From positions 1 through 64,000 of the forward strand of contig JANOYV010000108.1 of assembly GCA_031429105.1 (NCBI GenBank): 64,000 bases of DNA, read 5' to 3'. Below the pieces are notes generated by a model. The model did no database searches and was not told where the DNA came from. It saw nothing but the letters and a program-made list of their open reading frames with translations. Made by a program: the position numbers and the translations under genes. This stretch comes from JAKFWF01 sp031429105. Its GTDB lineage: Bacteria > Pseudomonadota > Alphaproteobacteria > Rhizobiales > Hyphomicrobiaceae. Positions 52,472 to 59,799 of the stretch are shown one piece after another (the first letter of the stretch is position 1; every line of letters starts with the position of its first letter).

Positions 52472-54032
52472 ACTGATTCCCAGATGGAGACAGTTTTCGC
52501 TAACACCTAAAAGAGAGCTGGCGCCGACGTCTGTCGGCATACAGGATTTACGGGCAAATGCTCGCCGAGATCAAATAGAGGTCTATGAAATTCGGTGGCG
52601 CGCGTCACATGCGCTCGAAGATGCCGTTGATCTCGTAAATGCTTCCCTGGTTCTTGGAGGAATGTCGCCGGATGTGATCCGTGCAGCGCGTATGGTGACC
52701 GAACACAAGTCAGTAGCTTGGTCTGCACAGCAAGCCGCTCATAGGCTTCTTGGTGCAAAATCTCAACCCCCTTCGACAAACCTATCACCAGAACCGGTTG
52801 TGCAGCGATTGTTTCGTTACGCAGCAGCTGTTCGACGGAAATTGCATGAACAGCCGCGCAACAGCATTCTTCATGTTGAGTTCGCACGACTGCAATCTGC
52901 GCTCGGGCACAACGAACCAGCTTTGAAGCATATGAGAATAGCGAATGCGTTGTCGCCACAGCATCGTTTTGTTTTGCGTTCATACACCCGGTTGCTGGTC
53001 CATTGCGGAGATGCCGGTAGCGCCCACCGACATCTCAAGCAGATCGATGAACGCGATCCTTGGCTGCTTGCTGCACGATTGTCCGCGGGGCAACTGGCAG
53101 GCAAACGAATTACTAGTGTGCGGCGGGAACTCGAAGCATTAGATTCTGATTTACCGATGCACCAGCTTGCCGAATTAGCGGCCGCAATGGCCACACTTGA
53201 AATCGACGGTGGCAATCTAAAACGTGCAAAACGCTATGTTAAGCTCGCACAAATTTTACCGAACGACAACACGGTGGCGCAGCTGCGGTGGATCAGCCGC
53301 GAGTGTTCGTGGACTTTCGACCCCCGGCTCCTTGAGACACCTCTAAGTTTTGAAGCCCAAACAAAGCATTTCATGCTCGGTGAAAAAATGTGTGCGGCCG
53401 TGCTGTCTTGCCAGCAATGGCTCGATGACGAACCGTTCTCTGCTAACCCGGCAAGCCTTGGATGCTTTATTGCGACCGAGCATCTACAGGATTTCGCGCT
53501 TGGGAAAGAATTTGCTGTTTCGGGAGTGCGCGCCAATCCTACTAACGCTGGTTTGCGCAACAACTTAGCGTTCGCGGAGGCTATGACGGGTGAGTTAATC
53601 AGCGCCCGAAGAAACTTGGAGTTAGGTCGGGCGCTTGCAACCAGCAACACAGACAATGTGATCTTGAGTGCGACAGAAGGATGCATCTTGTTCAAGGAGG
53701 GCAAGCCTGTCGAAGGTCGGCAAAAGTATCTGGCAGCAGTTCGGCTAGCGTCTGACGCGCGCAATCTAGACTTAGCACTCCGAGCGATCGTGCATGCGGT
53801 GCACGAGCAAATGACAACCGCACCCGGAGAAGCAGTTGTGGTCTTGGCGAAGACTTGCGAAATACTCCTCCGTACCAAAGGGCTGTCAACGGATCTGAAA
53901 TCGATAATTCAACGGTGGACAAAGCCGACGCCTCTTGTTGGGCGCATTGTGGCACCCGAGAATATTGAGTCTATTAAGCCTTGGGTTGATGAGCTTTTTG
54001 CCCCACTTGCGAAGTTCTCGTTGTTTAGGTGA
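52440..54032 (+). CDS. TPR-like repeat protein partner of the kinase
   Basis: 530 residues, starting inside the kinase gene. It is entirely helical with TPR-like units, for example NSILHVEFARLQSALGHNEPALKHMRIANALSP (about 140-172), and further units near HQLAELAAAMATLEIDGGNLKRAKRYVKLAQILP and NLAFAEAMTGELISARRNLELGRAL. The N-terminal 90 residues lack repeats (ALEDAVDLVNASLVLGGMSPDVIRAARMV). No enzymatic motif was seen. It is probably a scaffold or sensor for the kinase; a defence or signalling role is only inferred from gene context. Confidence 0.75.
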   Translation: MQQQPRDERRRLIPRWRQFSLTPKRELAPTSVGIQDLRANARRDQIEVYEIRWRASHALEDAVDLVNASLVLGGMSPDVIRAARMVTEHKSVAWSAQQAAHRLLGAKSQPPSTNLSPEPVVQRLFRYAAAVRRKLHEQPRNSILHVEFARLQSALGHNEPALKHMRIANALSPQHRFVLRSYTRLLVHCGDAGSAHRHLKQIDERDPWLLAARLSAGQLAGKRITSVRRELEALDSDLPMHQLAELAAAMATLEIDGGNLKRAKRYVKLAQILPNDNTVAQLRWISRECSWTFDPRLLETPLSFEAQTKHFMLGEKMCAAVLSCQQWLDDEPFSANPASLGCFIATEHLQDFALGKEFAVSGVRANPTNAGLRNNLAFAEAMTGELISARRNLELGRALATSNTDNVILSATEGCILFKEGKPVEGRQKYLAAVRLASDARNLDLALRAIVHAVHEQMTTAPGEAVVVLAKTCEILLRTKGLSTDLKSIIQRWTKPTPLVGRIVAPENIESIKPWVDELFAPLAKFSLFR

Positions 54033-54293
54033 AGCGCGAGTTACAAACGCTCAGAAATGCTGGCCTGTTTATTGGTGGGGGATTTGCAATTGCCGCCGGA
54101 TCGGAATGCAGTTTTGTTGCAATCGCATCAGCGATCGCCTGCCCGGTCGTCTCCGTGAGACGGCGCCCGGGATCGTCAACCAGCGCGTTACGCGCTGTCG
54201 TCTGTGCTTCACGATGACCAAGCAGCTTGCCCAACACGGACAGCGTTCCGGCTTCGTCGACGGCGCGGCGAACGTGTGCTGGAGATAATGAAT
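54025..54293 (-). pseudogene. Decayed tyrosine recombinase (integrase) C-terminus
   Basis: Minus-strand translation gives IHYLQHTFA (54293-54267), matching the IHDLRHTFA box of tyrosine recombinases with the catalytic Arg replaced by Gln. After a frame change near 54262-54270 comes AVDEAGTLSVLGKLLGHREAQTTARNALVDDP, the classic C-terminal LGH-x(4)-TTxxYAH region, where the catalytic Tyr is Asn and the His is lost. It ends with a stop overlapping the TPR gene's 3' end. The remainder of the recombinase is not present. Confidence 0.75.
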
Positions 54294-54460
54294 GAGGACG
54301 GCGTCCAGTTCCGCGAATGTGCAGACAATATTCCAGGGCTTGTACAGATCAACGTTAAGCGCCTCATGAACGTTCTGGACGTCACGGATCGCATTTCGCT
54401 TAAAGGACGGCCGGAGGGCCAGCGACGCTATCGCATTGGGCGCGATGTTCGGATTGGTCG

Positions 54461-54910
54461 CTAGTTTATTAGGCTGTTCGCGTCAGATGCATTGTGTGGT
54501 TGGATCAGGCGTAAACCGAAATCGCAAATTCCGACGCGATGCCCTGGGTGGATCGTCTTTGTCGTCATGGCGCCGCTGTCGTGCTTGTCGTCGGTGACTT
54601 CGAGCGGCTTATAGAACACGATCGGTGTCGCCTTCTCGCCCTTGCGAACGTGTGCGCCGAGCTCTCGCCACTGGCGATAAGTCGCGAAGATACCGGAAAG
54701 ATAGTTAGCGACGTCGGCCATTGCCCACAAGGTCAACACGTTAATGCCTCTGTATCGCTGTGTGCTGAGTGCATTGGTTGGGCGGGAATGAGCAACACCG
54801 GTTCGGCACCACGGGAATGCCGCGCCTACTGCCTGAGTGGTCTCAAGCATTGTGATTATGGCATCGGTGATGGTCTGTTGGATGTCGGCGCGTGATGGTT
54901 TGTCGGTCAT
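54461..54910 (-). CDS. ArdC-like N-terminal domain protein (truncated)
   Basis: 149 residues. The ssDNA-binding N-terminal domain of ArdC antirestriction proteins (old DUF1738) is recognisable: IVTMLE-type start, FPWCRTGVAHSRPTNALSTQRYRGINVLTLWAMA, TYRQWRELGAHVRKGEKATPIVFYK. Full-length ArdC is about 300 residues with a C-terminal zinc metallopeptidase domain, which is missing here, so the gene looks cut. ArdC is typical of conjugative plasmids and ICEs, where it protects incoming single-stranded DNA. The piece between it and the recombinase remnant has no recognisable product. Confidence 0.75.
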   Translation of the reverse strand: MTDKPSRADIQQTITDAIITMLETTQAVGAAFPWCRTGVAHSRPTNALSTQRYRGINVLTLWAMADVANYLSGIFATYRQWRELGAHVRKGEKATPIVFYKPLEVTDDKHDSGAMTTKTIHPGHRVGICDFGLRLIQPHNASDANSLIN

Positions 54911-55017
54911 GGTCTGAACTCCAGATCAAGACGGCACATCAAGGATCGATCTGCGTTCGTCTTGACTTGGGTCAGCGGGCTCTACCGTTTTCGCGCACGC
55001 GCGACATGACGTGGCTT

Positions 55018-55067
55018 GTCATGGTCAGTCGCGGCATGTCGTGGTGTGTCGTGACTTGTCGCGGCGC
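55018..55067. repeat. Five tandem 10-bp units, array 1
   Basis: Five consecutive 10-bp units with the pattern GTCGYGGYNT (first unit GTCATGGTCA): 55018-27, 28-37, 38-47, 48-57 and 58-67. The exact 10-bp period puts all copies on one face of the helix. The same unit recurs at 57121-57180. Iteron-like; possible binding array for a partition, replication or regulatory protein. Confidence 0.65.
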
Positions 55068-55282
55068 GGCGAACGCAGTGGTGCAGGGAGCAGCGCGGCA
55101 CGCGTGCGACCTTGCGCGATAAACGGTGTCCGCTACATTGGCAAGAGACGGAAGAAGTAAACGTGTCTATCGGGAACCGGAGATAATTCGCTGGTTGAAG
55201 CGAACACATTTCTGGGTGTGTGCCGTTCCGAAAATTCGAGATTTTTCTGCCTGGATAAGCGGTAGACGATCCAAAAAAAGAA

Positions 55283-55312
55283 CGCCCGCGCACTCAGGTC
55301 GAGTGGCGGGCG
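55283..55312 (-). terminator. Terminator for the gene at 55318-55746
   Basis: On the minus strand, a GC-rich stem with a small bulge (CGCCCGCCACTC with GAGTGCGCGGGCG) is followed by a run of seven T within ten bases (A-run at 55273-55279 on plus). Confidence 0.8.
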
Positions 55313-55317
55313 CATGA

Positions 55318-55746
55318 TCACGTGGTCGAAGCAGCTTTAGTCTGCTTGAGCGTGGTTGTCGGTTTGAGACCATAGCACGGATCGGACGGCATGAGTTGGT
55401 GCCGCTCGATGTCGCGTGTGTGTCGGTCGGCAATTTCTGTGGCCAGACGCCGAGCGATCGCGAGCACGGTTGTTTCGATGGTTTCAAATGGGCCTGACCA
55501 TTCGGCTTTTTCGCCGCTACTTGTGAAAGGTGTGCGGCAAACATGCCAGCCATCACTACGACGTTCGGTCGTGTACATTTTGAGGGCGTAGGTGTAGCGA
55601 GTCGGTTTCGTGTTGAAGGCGCTGCTGGGTAGCGTGGTCTTCGAACGTACGACCTTGGTCGGCAAGCTGTTTGTCGGATCGATGGCGATCTGCCGACGCA
55701 CCGCAATGGGCGCTTGCGCAAGCGGTGCAGCTTTTGCTTTTCCCAT
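55318..55746 (-). CDS. Accessory protein of unknown function
   Basis: 142 residues from ATG 55746, with AGGAGA at good distance; longer in-frame starts exist. The sequence has a basic N-terminus, then KPTRYTYALKMYTTERRSDGWHVCRTPFTSSGEKAEWSGPFETIETTVLAIARRLATEIADRHTR and a Thr/Lys tail. I do not recognise a family. A TATAAT on the minus strand at 55824-55819 could be its -10 box. It belongs to the set of small minus-strand genes with DUF3768. Confidence 0.7.
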   Translation of the reverse strand: MGKAKAAPLAQAPIAVRRQIAIDPTNSLPTKVVRSKTTLPSSAFNTKPTRYTYALKMYTTERRSDGWHVCRTPFTSSGEKAEWSGPFETIETTVLAIARRLATEIADRHTRDIERHQLMPSDPCYGLKPTTTLKQTKAASTT

Positions 55747-55828
55747 AGGTGAGTTCTCCTGTCCTTGTGCAGCAACATCGACAATCGATGCTGCTGTGGG
55801 AACGGGAGGCACGACGCAATTATAGCAT

Positions 55829-55858
55829 GAGCCCGATCTGCGTGTGCGGATCGGGCTC
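55829..55858 (-). terminator. Stem-loop after the interrupted gene 55873-56124
   Basis: Perfect 10-bp stem GAGCCCGATC/GATCGGGCTC with a 10-nt loop, just after the stop codon on the minus strand. There is no long T-run. It may be a terminator or a regulatory hairpin. Confidence 0.5.
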
Positions 55859-55872
55859 GAGGTAGTCGAGGC

Positions 55873-56124
55873 TTAGTCCAACTTGAGTAGCTCGGTGATG
55901 TCGAGCGTGTCGACATCTTCGCGGCGCATGACGCGAGCGACCTCGTCACCGTTGGCGTAGACTGTGTACTGCGTGGCGTCGATCTGGCTTGGCTTCAAGT
56001 CGCCGTGCCAGGCTGACATCGGCGGCCAGATATCGACACGGGTGGTGGTGCCGTCAATTCAGGTGTAGACGCCGTAGATAAATCCGAACCCATCGGGCTG
56101 CGACTTGAGAGTGAACGAGGCCAT
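55873..56124 (-). pseudogene. Small gene interrupted by an in-frame TGA
   Basis: From ATG 56124 the frame reads MASFTLKSQPDGFGFIYGVYT, then TGA at 56061-56059, and continues in the same frame IDGTTTRVDIWPPMSADWHGDLKPSQIDATQYTVYANGD to a TAA at 55875. The frame after the stop has good codon use and no other stop, so a single TGG-to-TGA change is likely, or UGA is read through. Product unknown. It starts 3 bp after the DUF3768 gene stop. Confidence 0.65.
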
Positions 56125-56127
56125 GGC

Positions 56128-56475
56128 TCAATACTCCGACGGCAACAGGATGGTCATCACACGTTCGGTGGTCGAGGGATCGCTGGGATCCTCGGCACCA
56201 AGGTCAGGGTCGGCTTTGTCGTAAAAATCGATCTTCGCCCAGACGATGATATTATCGACGACGACACGCATCATGTCGTGAGTTTGGCTCGGGTCTATAT
56301 CGTCGGTAAATGCCGAGAAGGCGACGACGGCTTCGATGGCCCGGATTTGAAAGTCCGTTCCGTGCGCGGCAATGCCTGAGGTAGCGTACAATTTGCCAAG
56401 CGGTGTAGGTGTGATTAACGATGCCCGAAACGTATCGTTGAGCGAGCGAATTTTCCTAGACGTTTCTTCTGACAT
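56128..56475 (-). CDS. DUF3768 family protein
   Basis: 115 residues. The DUF3768 pattern is clear: RKIRSLNDTFRASL at the N-terminus, FSAFTDDIDPSQTHDMMRVVVDNIIVWAKIDFYDK in the middle and RVMTILLPSEY at the end. The family is carried almost only by plasmids, ICEs and integrated elements of alphaproteobacteria and has no known function. It supports a plasmid/ICE origin of this stretch. Confidence 0.88.
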   Translation of the reverse strand: MSEETSRKIRSLNDTFRASLITPTPLGKLYATSGIAAHGTDFQIRAIEAVVAFSAFTDDIDPSQTHDMMRVVVDNIIVWAKIDFYDKADPDLGAEDPSDPSTTERVMTILLPSEY

Positions 56476-56561
56476 TGTTGTGGTCTCCGTCCGATGTCCG
56501 ACAATTCGGGAACCGGATAGAGAGCGCGAGCGAAGGGAAGACCTTGGCTCGCGCGCACCTG

Positions 56562-56819
56562 TCAGCGTTTGCTGTAGGATTTCTTCTTCGGCGCGTCTTC
56601 GGCCTCGGCTTCCTTCGGTTCGATTTCGCGGATCACCAGCTTGGCGACACCATCGGTTGGGATGGGCATCACTTCCAGCAATAGGTTGAAACCTTTAGCA
56701 TCGCCGTGAGGGAACGCTGTTCCCAAATTGTGCCAGAACGGATCACGGTCTTTGCCGTTGGCGTCCTTGCCTTTTTCGATTACCGAGTAAACTCGGAACA
56801 CTTTCTTATTGTCGCTCAT
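56562..56819 (-). CDS. Small plasmid-type protein, unknown function
   Basis: 85 residues from ATG 56819, with AAGGAGA upstream. The core KVFRVYSVIEKGKDANGKDRDPFWHNLGTAFPHGDAKGFNLLLEVMPIPTDGVAKLVIREIEP resembles short beta-rich proteins found on alphaproteobacterial plasmids near DUF736, with a Lys-rich tail. No enzymatic motif. It is the first gene of the minus-strand set that leads to DUF3768. Confidence 0.75.
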   Translation of the reverse strand: MSDNKKVFRVYSVIEKGKDANGKDRDPFWHNLGTAFPHGDAKGFNLLLEVMPIPTDGVAKLVIREIEPKEAEAEDAPKKKSYSKR

Positions 56820-57258
56820 GTCGATCTCCTTGGGGCGAGCCCCTTGTGAGCGGAACCATTGCTTTGCGGGCAATGCCTGAACCACCTGGCGCAGGAGGCA
56901 CCCGGCGTCGATTGTGTGACGTGGGGTCATGCCTGGCCATGTGCGGAGAACGATACCTGTCGAGTATAGCGGGACTGCCGCTTGACTTCCTTATCTTCTG
57001 TATGCGGGGTGCGTATTCAATGGTGAGCGCCCGCCGGAGGCATTATGTGGAGCGCATTCATTGGAGCCGCGCACCTGAGAGACTTGCGCCGCCGCGCGGC
57101 GGGTCAAGGTCGCGCGGTCTGTCGAGGCTGGTCGCGACCTGTCGTGCGCCTCGCACGGTCGGGCATGGTCGAGGTACAGCGTTTCGCGCGAGGTCACCTT
57201 GCACGCGATCAGCGCGGCGGCGGTAGGGTGATGACCACTTCAGCGCGCCAAATAAAGA
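56820..57258. other. Gene-free region with 10-bp repeat array 2
   Basis: About 440 bp without a supported gene. It contains array 2 (57121-57180) and probably the promoter for the minus-strand genes starting at 56819. The rest shows high GC and no other repeated structure. Confidence 0.5.
57121..57180. repeat. 10-bp units, array 2
   Basis: Units starting GTCGAGGCTG, GTCGCGACCT and GTCGTGCGCC (57121, 57131, 57141), then a 7-nt slip and GTCGGGCATG and GTCGAGGTAC (57158, 57168), with looser copies before 57121. The shared pattern is GTCGNGRCNN, the same as array 1 at 55018-55067. Confidence 0.6.
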
Positions 57259-57285
57259 CCCACGCCGTCGATAAGATGGCGTGGG
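57259..57285 (-). terminator. Terminator for the winged-helix gene
   Basis: On the minus strand an 8-bp stem CCCACGCC/GGCGTGGG with an 11-nt loop, followed by a T-rich stretch (CTTTATTT), 8 bp after the stop at 57293. Confidence 0.75.
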
Positions 57286-57292
57286 CTTGGTG

Positions 57293-57637
57293 TTAGCGAG
57301 CGAGACGGGCAAGGTGCTCGTAGTGCTCGGCGGTACGGGTGATCGCCGGGATCGCCTTATCGGTGATCGCAAACAAAGTTCGTGGTCGTCCAGCGTTCGG
57401 ACGTCGTTCCTTACCGACTTCACGAACATAGCCGTGTGATTGAAGGACACGGAGGTTGGCACCGATTTCAGCGACCTCGTCGTTGGTGACAGCAACAATT
57501 CCAAGCGTCTCCATAAGCGATGTCGGCGATGCGTGGTCATAGCGTTTGAGAGCGCACAAGATAACGTATTGGTGCAGTGACAAAGGCGGGCGACGGGCAA
57601 GCGCAAACAACGGACATGGTCTTGTTATTTCAGTCAT
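57293..57637 (-). CDS. Winged-helix DNA-binding regulator
   Basis: 114 residues from ATG 57637; upstream in-frame codons would include the leader hairpins. A winged-helix (MarR-like) pattern: LSLHQYVILCALKRYDHASPTSLMETLGI, EVAEIGANLRVLQSHGYVREVGKERRPNAGRPRTLFAITDKAIPAI, where the RPRTLFAIT strand pair is the wing. It faces the PadR-like gene at 57858, with a palindrome between them. Probably controls the island's two operons. Confidence 0.75.
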   Translation of the reverse strand: MTEITRPCPLFALARRPPLSLHQYVILCALKRYDHASPTSLMETLGIVAVTNDEVAEIGANLRVLQSHGYVREVGKERRPNAGRPRTLFAITDKAIPAITRTAEHYEHLARLAR

Positions 57638-57664
57638 AGTTGGTTCCGGGTCTAGTGGTGAGCC

Positions 57665-57730
57665 GAACCTGTGAAGGTTCCCCGGAGCACTGACGTGCAC
57701 GGGCATCCCGCTCGGTGTAACGGGGTGCCC
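57665..57730 (-). promoter_or_regulatory. Two leader hairpins before the winged-helix gene
   Basis: Stem-loops at 57701-57730 (10-bp stem with one G-T pair) and 57665-57680 (6-bp stem GAACCT/AGGTTC, loop GTGA) follow one another in the 5' leader of the minus-strand gene. They may act in attenuation or translation control. Confidence 0.5.
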
Positions 57731-57806
57731 ATGCGCGAAAGCCCAACAATCTGTAGTCTGACATAAAGACGGATGATTGTCAAAATTTGAACACATTTGA
57801 TCTATT

Positions 57807-57821
57807 TACATAGATTATGTA
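57807..57821. promoter_or_regulatory. Operator-like palindrome between divergent regulators
   Basis: TACATA-GAT-TATGTA, a perfect 6-bp inverted repeat, in an AT-rich stretch between the winged-helix gene (minus) and the PadR-like gene (plus), 37 bp before the GTG at 57858. Likely binding site of one of the two regulators. Confidence 0.6.
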
Positions 57822-57857
57822 CGTAATCGCTGGGACGAGTGAATAGGAGATGCCGTT

Positions 57858-58172
57858 GTGGGTTTGACGTCAGGTGTTAGCGATGAATTTCTCGAGGCAC
57901 TGTACGTCGGTCGTTGGATGACGGGGCAGGAGGTCTTGGCCGAAGCTAATGCAGAGCGGGCAAAAAGCGGCGGTAAGAAGAAAGTGCCCGAAGGCTCACT
58001 GTACCCGACGTTACTGCGACTCGAAGATGATGGCTTGATCGAGATGGAGACGTTCGAAAAAACCGGTCGCCCCGGTCGCCCCGGTCGGCGTTACCGCATT
58101 ACGGCGAACGGGCAACGAACGGTGGATGCTAGCCGAGCTTACGCGATGGCGATGGGAGGAGCATTTTCATGA
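57858..58172 (+). CDS. PadR-like transcriptional regulator
   Basis: 104 residues from GTG 57858, with AGGAG upstream. PadR winged-helix: VSDEFLEALYVGRWMTGQEVL, GSLYPTLLRLEDDGLIEMETFEKTGRPGRPGRRYRITANGQRTVD, including the wing. The C-terminal dimer helix of full PadR proteins is very short. Its stop overlaps the next ATG by 4 bp. It is probably autoregulatory through the 57807 palindrome. Confidence 0.8.
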   Translation: MGLTSGVSDEFLEALYVGRWMTGQEVLAEANAERAKSGGKKKVPEGSLYPTLLRLEDDGLIEMETFEKTGRPGRPGRRYRITANGQRTVDASRAYAMAMGGAFS

Positions 58173-58630
58173 TGAAAACGGAATGGTTTTTTTTCGTAGT
58201 AATAAATCTGATGTTGAAGGGCGGACATTTTATCGGGTTGGCTTGTTTCATTTTATTTTTGATGCCGTCGTTGCATGCCGTATCTGATGTCGTTGGCGCT
58301 CCAAAGGTTTTTCCTTATGCCCTGGCGTTTCTCATTGTAGTATTGACGCATTTCTTGATGATGATTTTGTTTACGCGGAAGCCGACAGGAAGCTTGTCGG
58401 GTAAATTGATCGTTCGCGTAATGTCGGTATTCTGTAGTGAGCGGACAATACACCGTGTTATCGGCGGCATTATCGAAGATCTTGATGATCGGTTAGTGGC
58501 CATTGGAGATGCCGGGCGATGGGGCGAAAAATTCACTGTAGTGTGGCGGGCTCGCGGGCTGATGCTGTACGCTATGGTGTGCCTGTTGATATCGAGCGTT
58601 GTCAGATTGGTGTGGTTGCCTAAAACGTGA
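58169..58630 (+). CDS. Membrane protein coupled to the PadR-like gene
   Basis: 153 residues. Hydrophobic segments at about 5-35, 45-70 and 128-148. Between TM2 and TM3 lies a cytosolic part with RTIHRVIGGIIEDLDDRLVAIGDAGRWGEKF. No family is recognised. The gene is AT-richer than its neighbours. A PadR-regulated membrane protein often acts in toxin export or stress, but there is no direct sign of that here. Confidence 0.75.
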   Translation: MMKTEWFFFVVINLMLKGGHFIGLACFILFLMPSLHAVSDVVGAPKVFPYALAFLIVVLTHFLMMILFTRKPTGSLSGKLIVRVMSVFCSERTIHRVIGGIIEDLDDRLVAIGDAGRWGEKFTVVWRARGLMLYAMVCLLISSVVRLVWLPKT

Positions 58631-58670
58631 AAAGCAAAAAGCGTCGAGCACGTTTTTTTTATTCGATAAT

Positions 58671-58689
58671 AACGTACAAAACTTACGTT
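58671..58689. promoter_or_regulatory. Inverted repeat upstream of gene 58713
   Basis: AACGTA (58671-58676), 7 bp, TACGTT (58684-58689), a perfect inverted repeat, in an AT-rich stretch with a run of eight T just before and a GATAAT-like -10 nearby. Possible promoter and operator for the plus-strand operon. Confidence 0.5.
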
Positions 58690-58712
58690 TTAACTCTGAC
58701 TGTGAGGATGCG

Positions 58713-58955
58713 ATGGATAGAAATGGTCTGACACTCGCTGTAGTTCTCGGCTCTTTCGAGGAACCTGATCTAAACCGACGTTCTGAGGGAGCGGGTCAAA
58801 ACGCACGAGCCAGACTATTGAAGAAGTTCGACGAAGAACTCCTGAAGCGCATCGTCGTCGCGCTCGCCGAGGGTAAGGCCGCGCTTGCGGCGCAGCGCCA
58901 GCGCGACGAGGCCGAATATCTGGACATGCATTTCCGCGCTACTTCTAGCTGCTAG
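58713..58955 (+). CDS. Small charged protein, unknown
   Basis: 80 residues from ATG 58713, with GAGG upstream. N-terminal beta-like segment (LTLAVVLGSFEEPDLN), then a long helix KKFDEELLKRIVVALAEGKAALAAQRQRDEAEYLDMHF, probably a coiled coil. No family recognised. First gene of the run leading to the AAA+ gene. Confidence 0.65.
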   Translation: MDRNGLTLAVVLGSFEEPDLNRRSEGAGQNARARLLKKFDEELLKRIVVALAEGKAALAAQRQRDEAEYLDMHFRATSSC

Positions 58956-59047
58956 CAAATAGCACGAACGACAATCCGAATACTGACACCGGCGGCGTGA
59001 CCGCCGCCGGTGAACGAGAAATCGTGTCGAAAGCGCAGGAGGATGTG

Positions 59048-59293
59048 ATGAGCAAGGACAGGTTGCACCGTCCGATGAAAGTGGCGGCCGAGGAATTCGG
59101 GCTTCGGGATGTTTGTATCGTGCGGAAAAAACGGATGAAGCACCCGGAAGTGCGGGGCGTGCTGCCGGATGGAACCGACATCCGGCAGAGGTTCCCCGGC
59201 ACCAGTTCCGATGTGCGGGGTTTACTGAACGCAATCTGCGCATTGCGAATCAAGATCGATAAAAAACGGCAGGTTGCTGCACGCTGTTATTAA
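59048..59293 (+). CDS. Small phage/plasmid-type hypothetical protein
   Basis: 81 residues from ATG 59048, with AGGAGG upstream. The segment KHPEVRGVLPDGTDIRQRFPGTSSDVRGLLNAICALRI resembles the short beta-alpha proteins with a PGTxSDxRGxxNAxxxLRR ending that are common on phages and plasmids. No function known. The C-terminus is basic. Confidence 0.65.
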   Translation: MSKDRLHRPMKVAAEEFGLRDVCIVRKKRMKHPEVRGVLPDGTDIRQRFPGTSSDVRGLLNAICALRIKIDKKRQVAARCY

Positions 59294-59332
59294 CAGCGGT
59301 GGCGTGCTGGATAACACAAAGGAGATCGACGC

Positions 59333-59551
59333 GTGACCGACGGATACGGCGAAAAGGTTTTTAAGTGGTCGATGCCCGATCCGCCGCTTGTTCGGACAGA
59401 GCGGATCGTGGCCCGCAATCACACCGAGGATGGCGAGCACGTCTTGCTAATCATGGACGACGCAGGTCGGCTGTCTCGTTGGCATGAGGTGCATGGTCGA
59501 GAGGCTGTTGGTGGCGACGATCGACCGAACGAGCGTCGGAGGTTTGGATGA
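59333..59551 (+). CDS. Small protein, unknown
   Basis: 72 residues from GTG 59333, with AAGGAGA upstream. It has a beta-rich middle (RTERIVARNHTEDGEHVLLIMDDAGRLSRW) and a basic tail. No family recognised. Its 3' part overlaps the next frame. Confidence 0.6.
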   Translation: MTDGYGEKVFKWSMPDPPLVRTERIVARNHTEDGEHVLLIMDDAGRLSRWHEVHGREAVGGDDRPNERRRFG

Positions 59552-59699
59552 ACATGAACACGCGATTTTCACTGAACGATTCACTGCGCTTCGCAAAGAA
59601 CTGGGCATGCCGCAGCGCGCGCCGATGAAGCGGCGCAAGAAGAAAGCGCACCGTGAAAACGGCGCCGACAAACCCGTCGGCAACGGCGCGACCACGTAA
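59484..59699 (+). CDS. Small basic protein, unknown; start uncertain
   Basis: Up to 71 residues from ATG 59484; GTG 59511 with GAGAGG upstream is an alternative start. The part ERFTALRKELGMPQRAPMKRRKKKAHRENG is strongly basic and would suit nucleic-acid binding. It overlaps the previous gene by up to 68 bp in another frame. Confidence 0.5.
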   Translation: MRCMVERLLVATIDRTSVGGLDEHEHAIFTERFTALRKELGMPQRAPMKRRKKKAHRENGADKPVGNGATT

Positions 59700-59799
59700 C
59701 ACGACGATCTAATTTTGACGAAATCCCACCCTCGACGAACGCTGCCGCGTTGGGGAACGGGGAAGTCATGCCCGGCAGCACCACCCAAGGAGATCACCC

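Larger units (their letters stand above)
54911..55317. other. Intergenic region with 10-bp repeat array 1
   Basis: No gene is supported. It contains repeat array 1 (55018-55067) and the terminator for the upstream minus-strand gene (55283-55312). It may hold the promoter of the ArdC-like gene. Confidence 0.5.
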
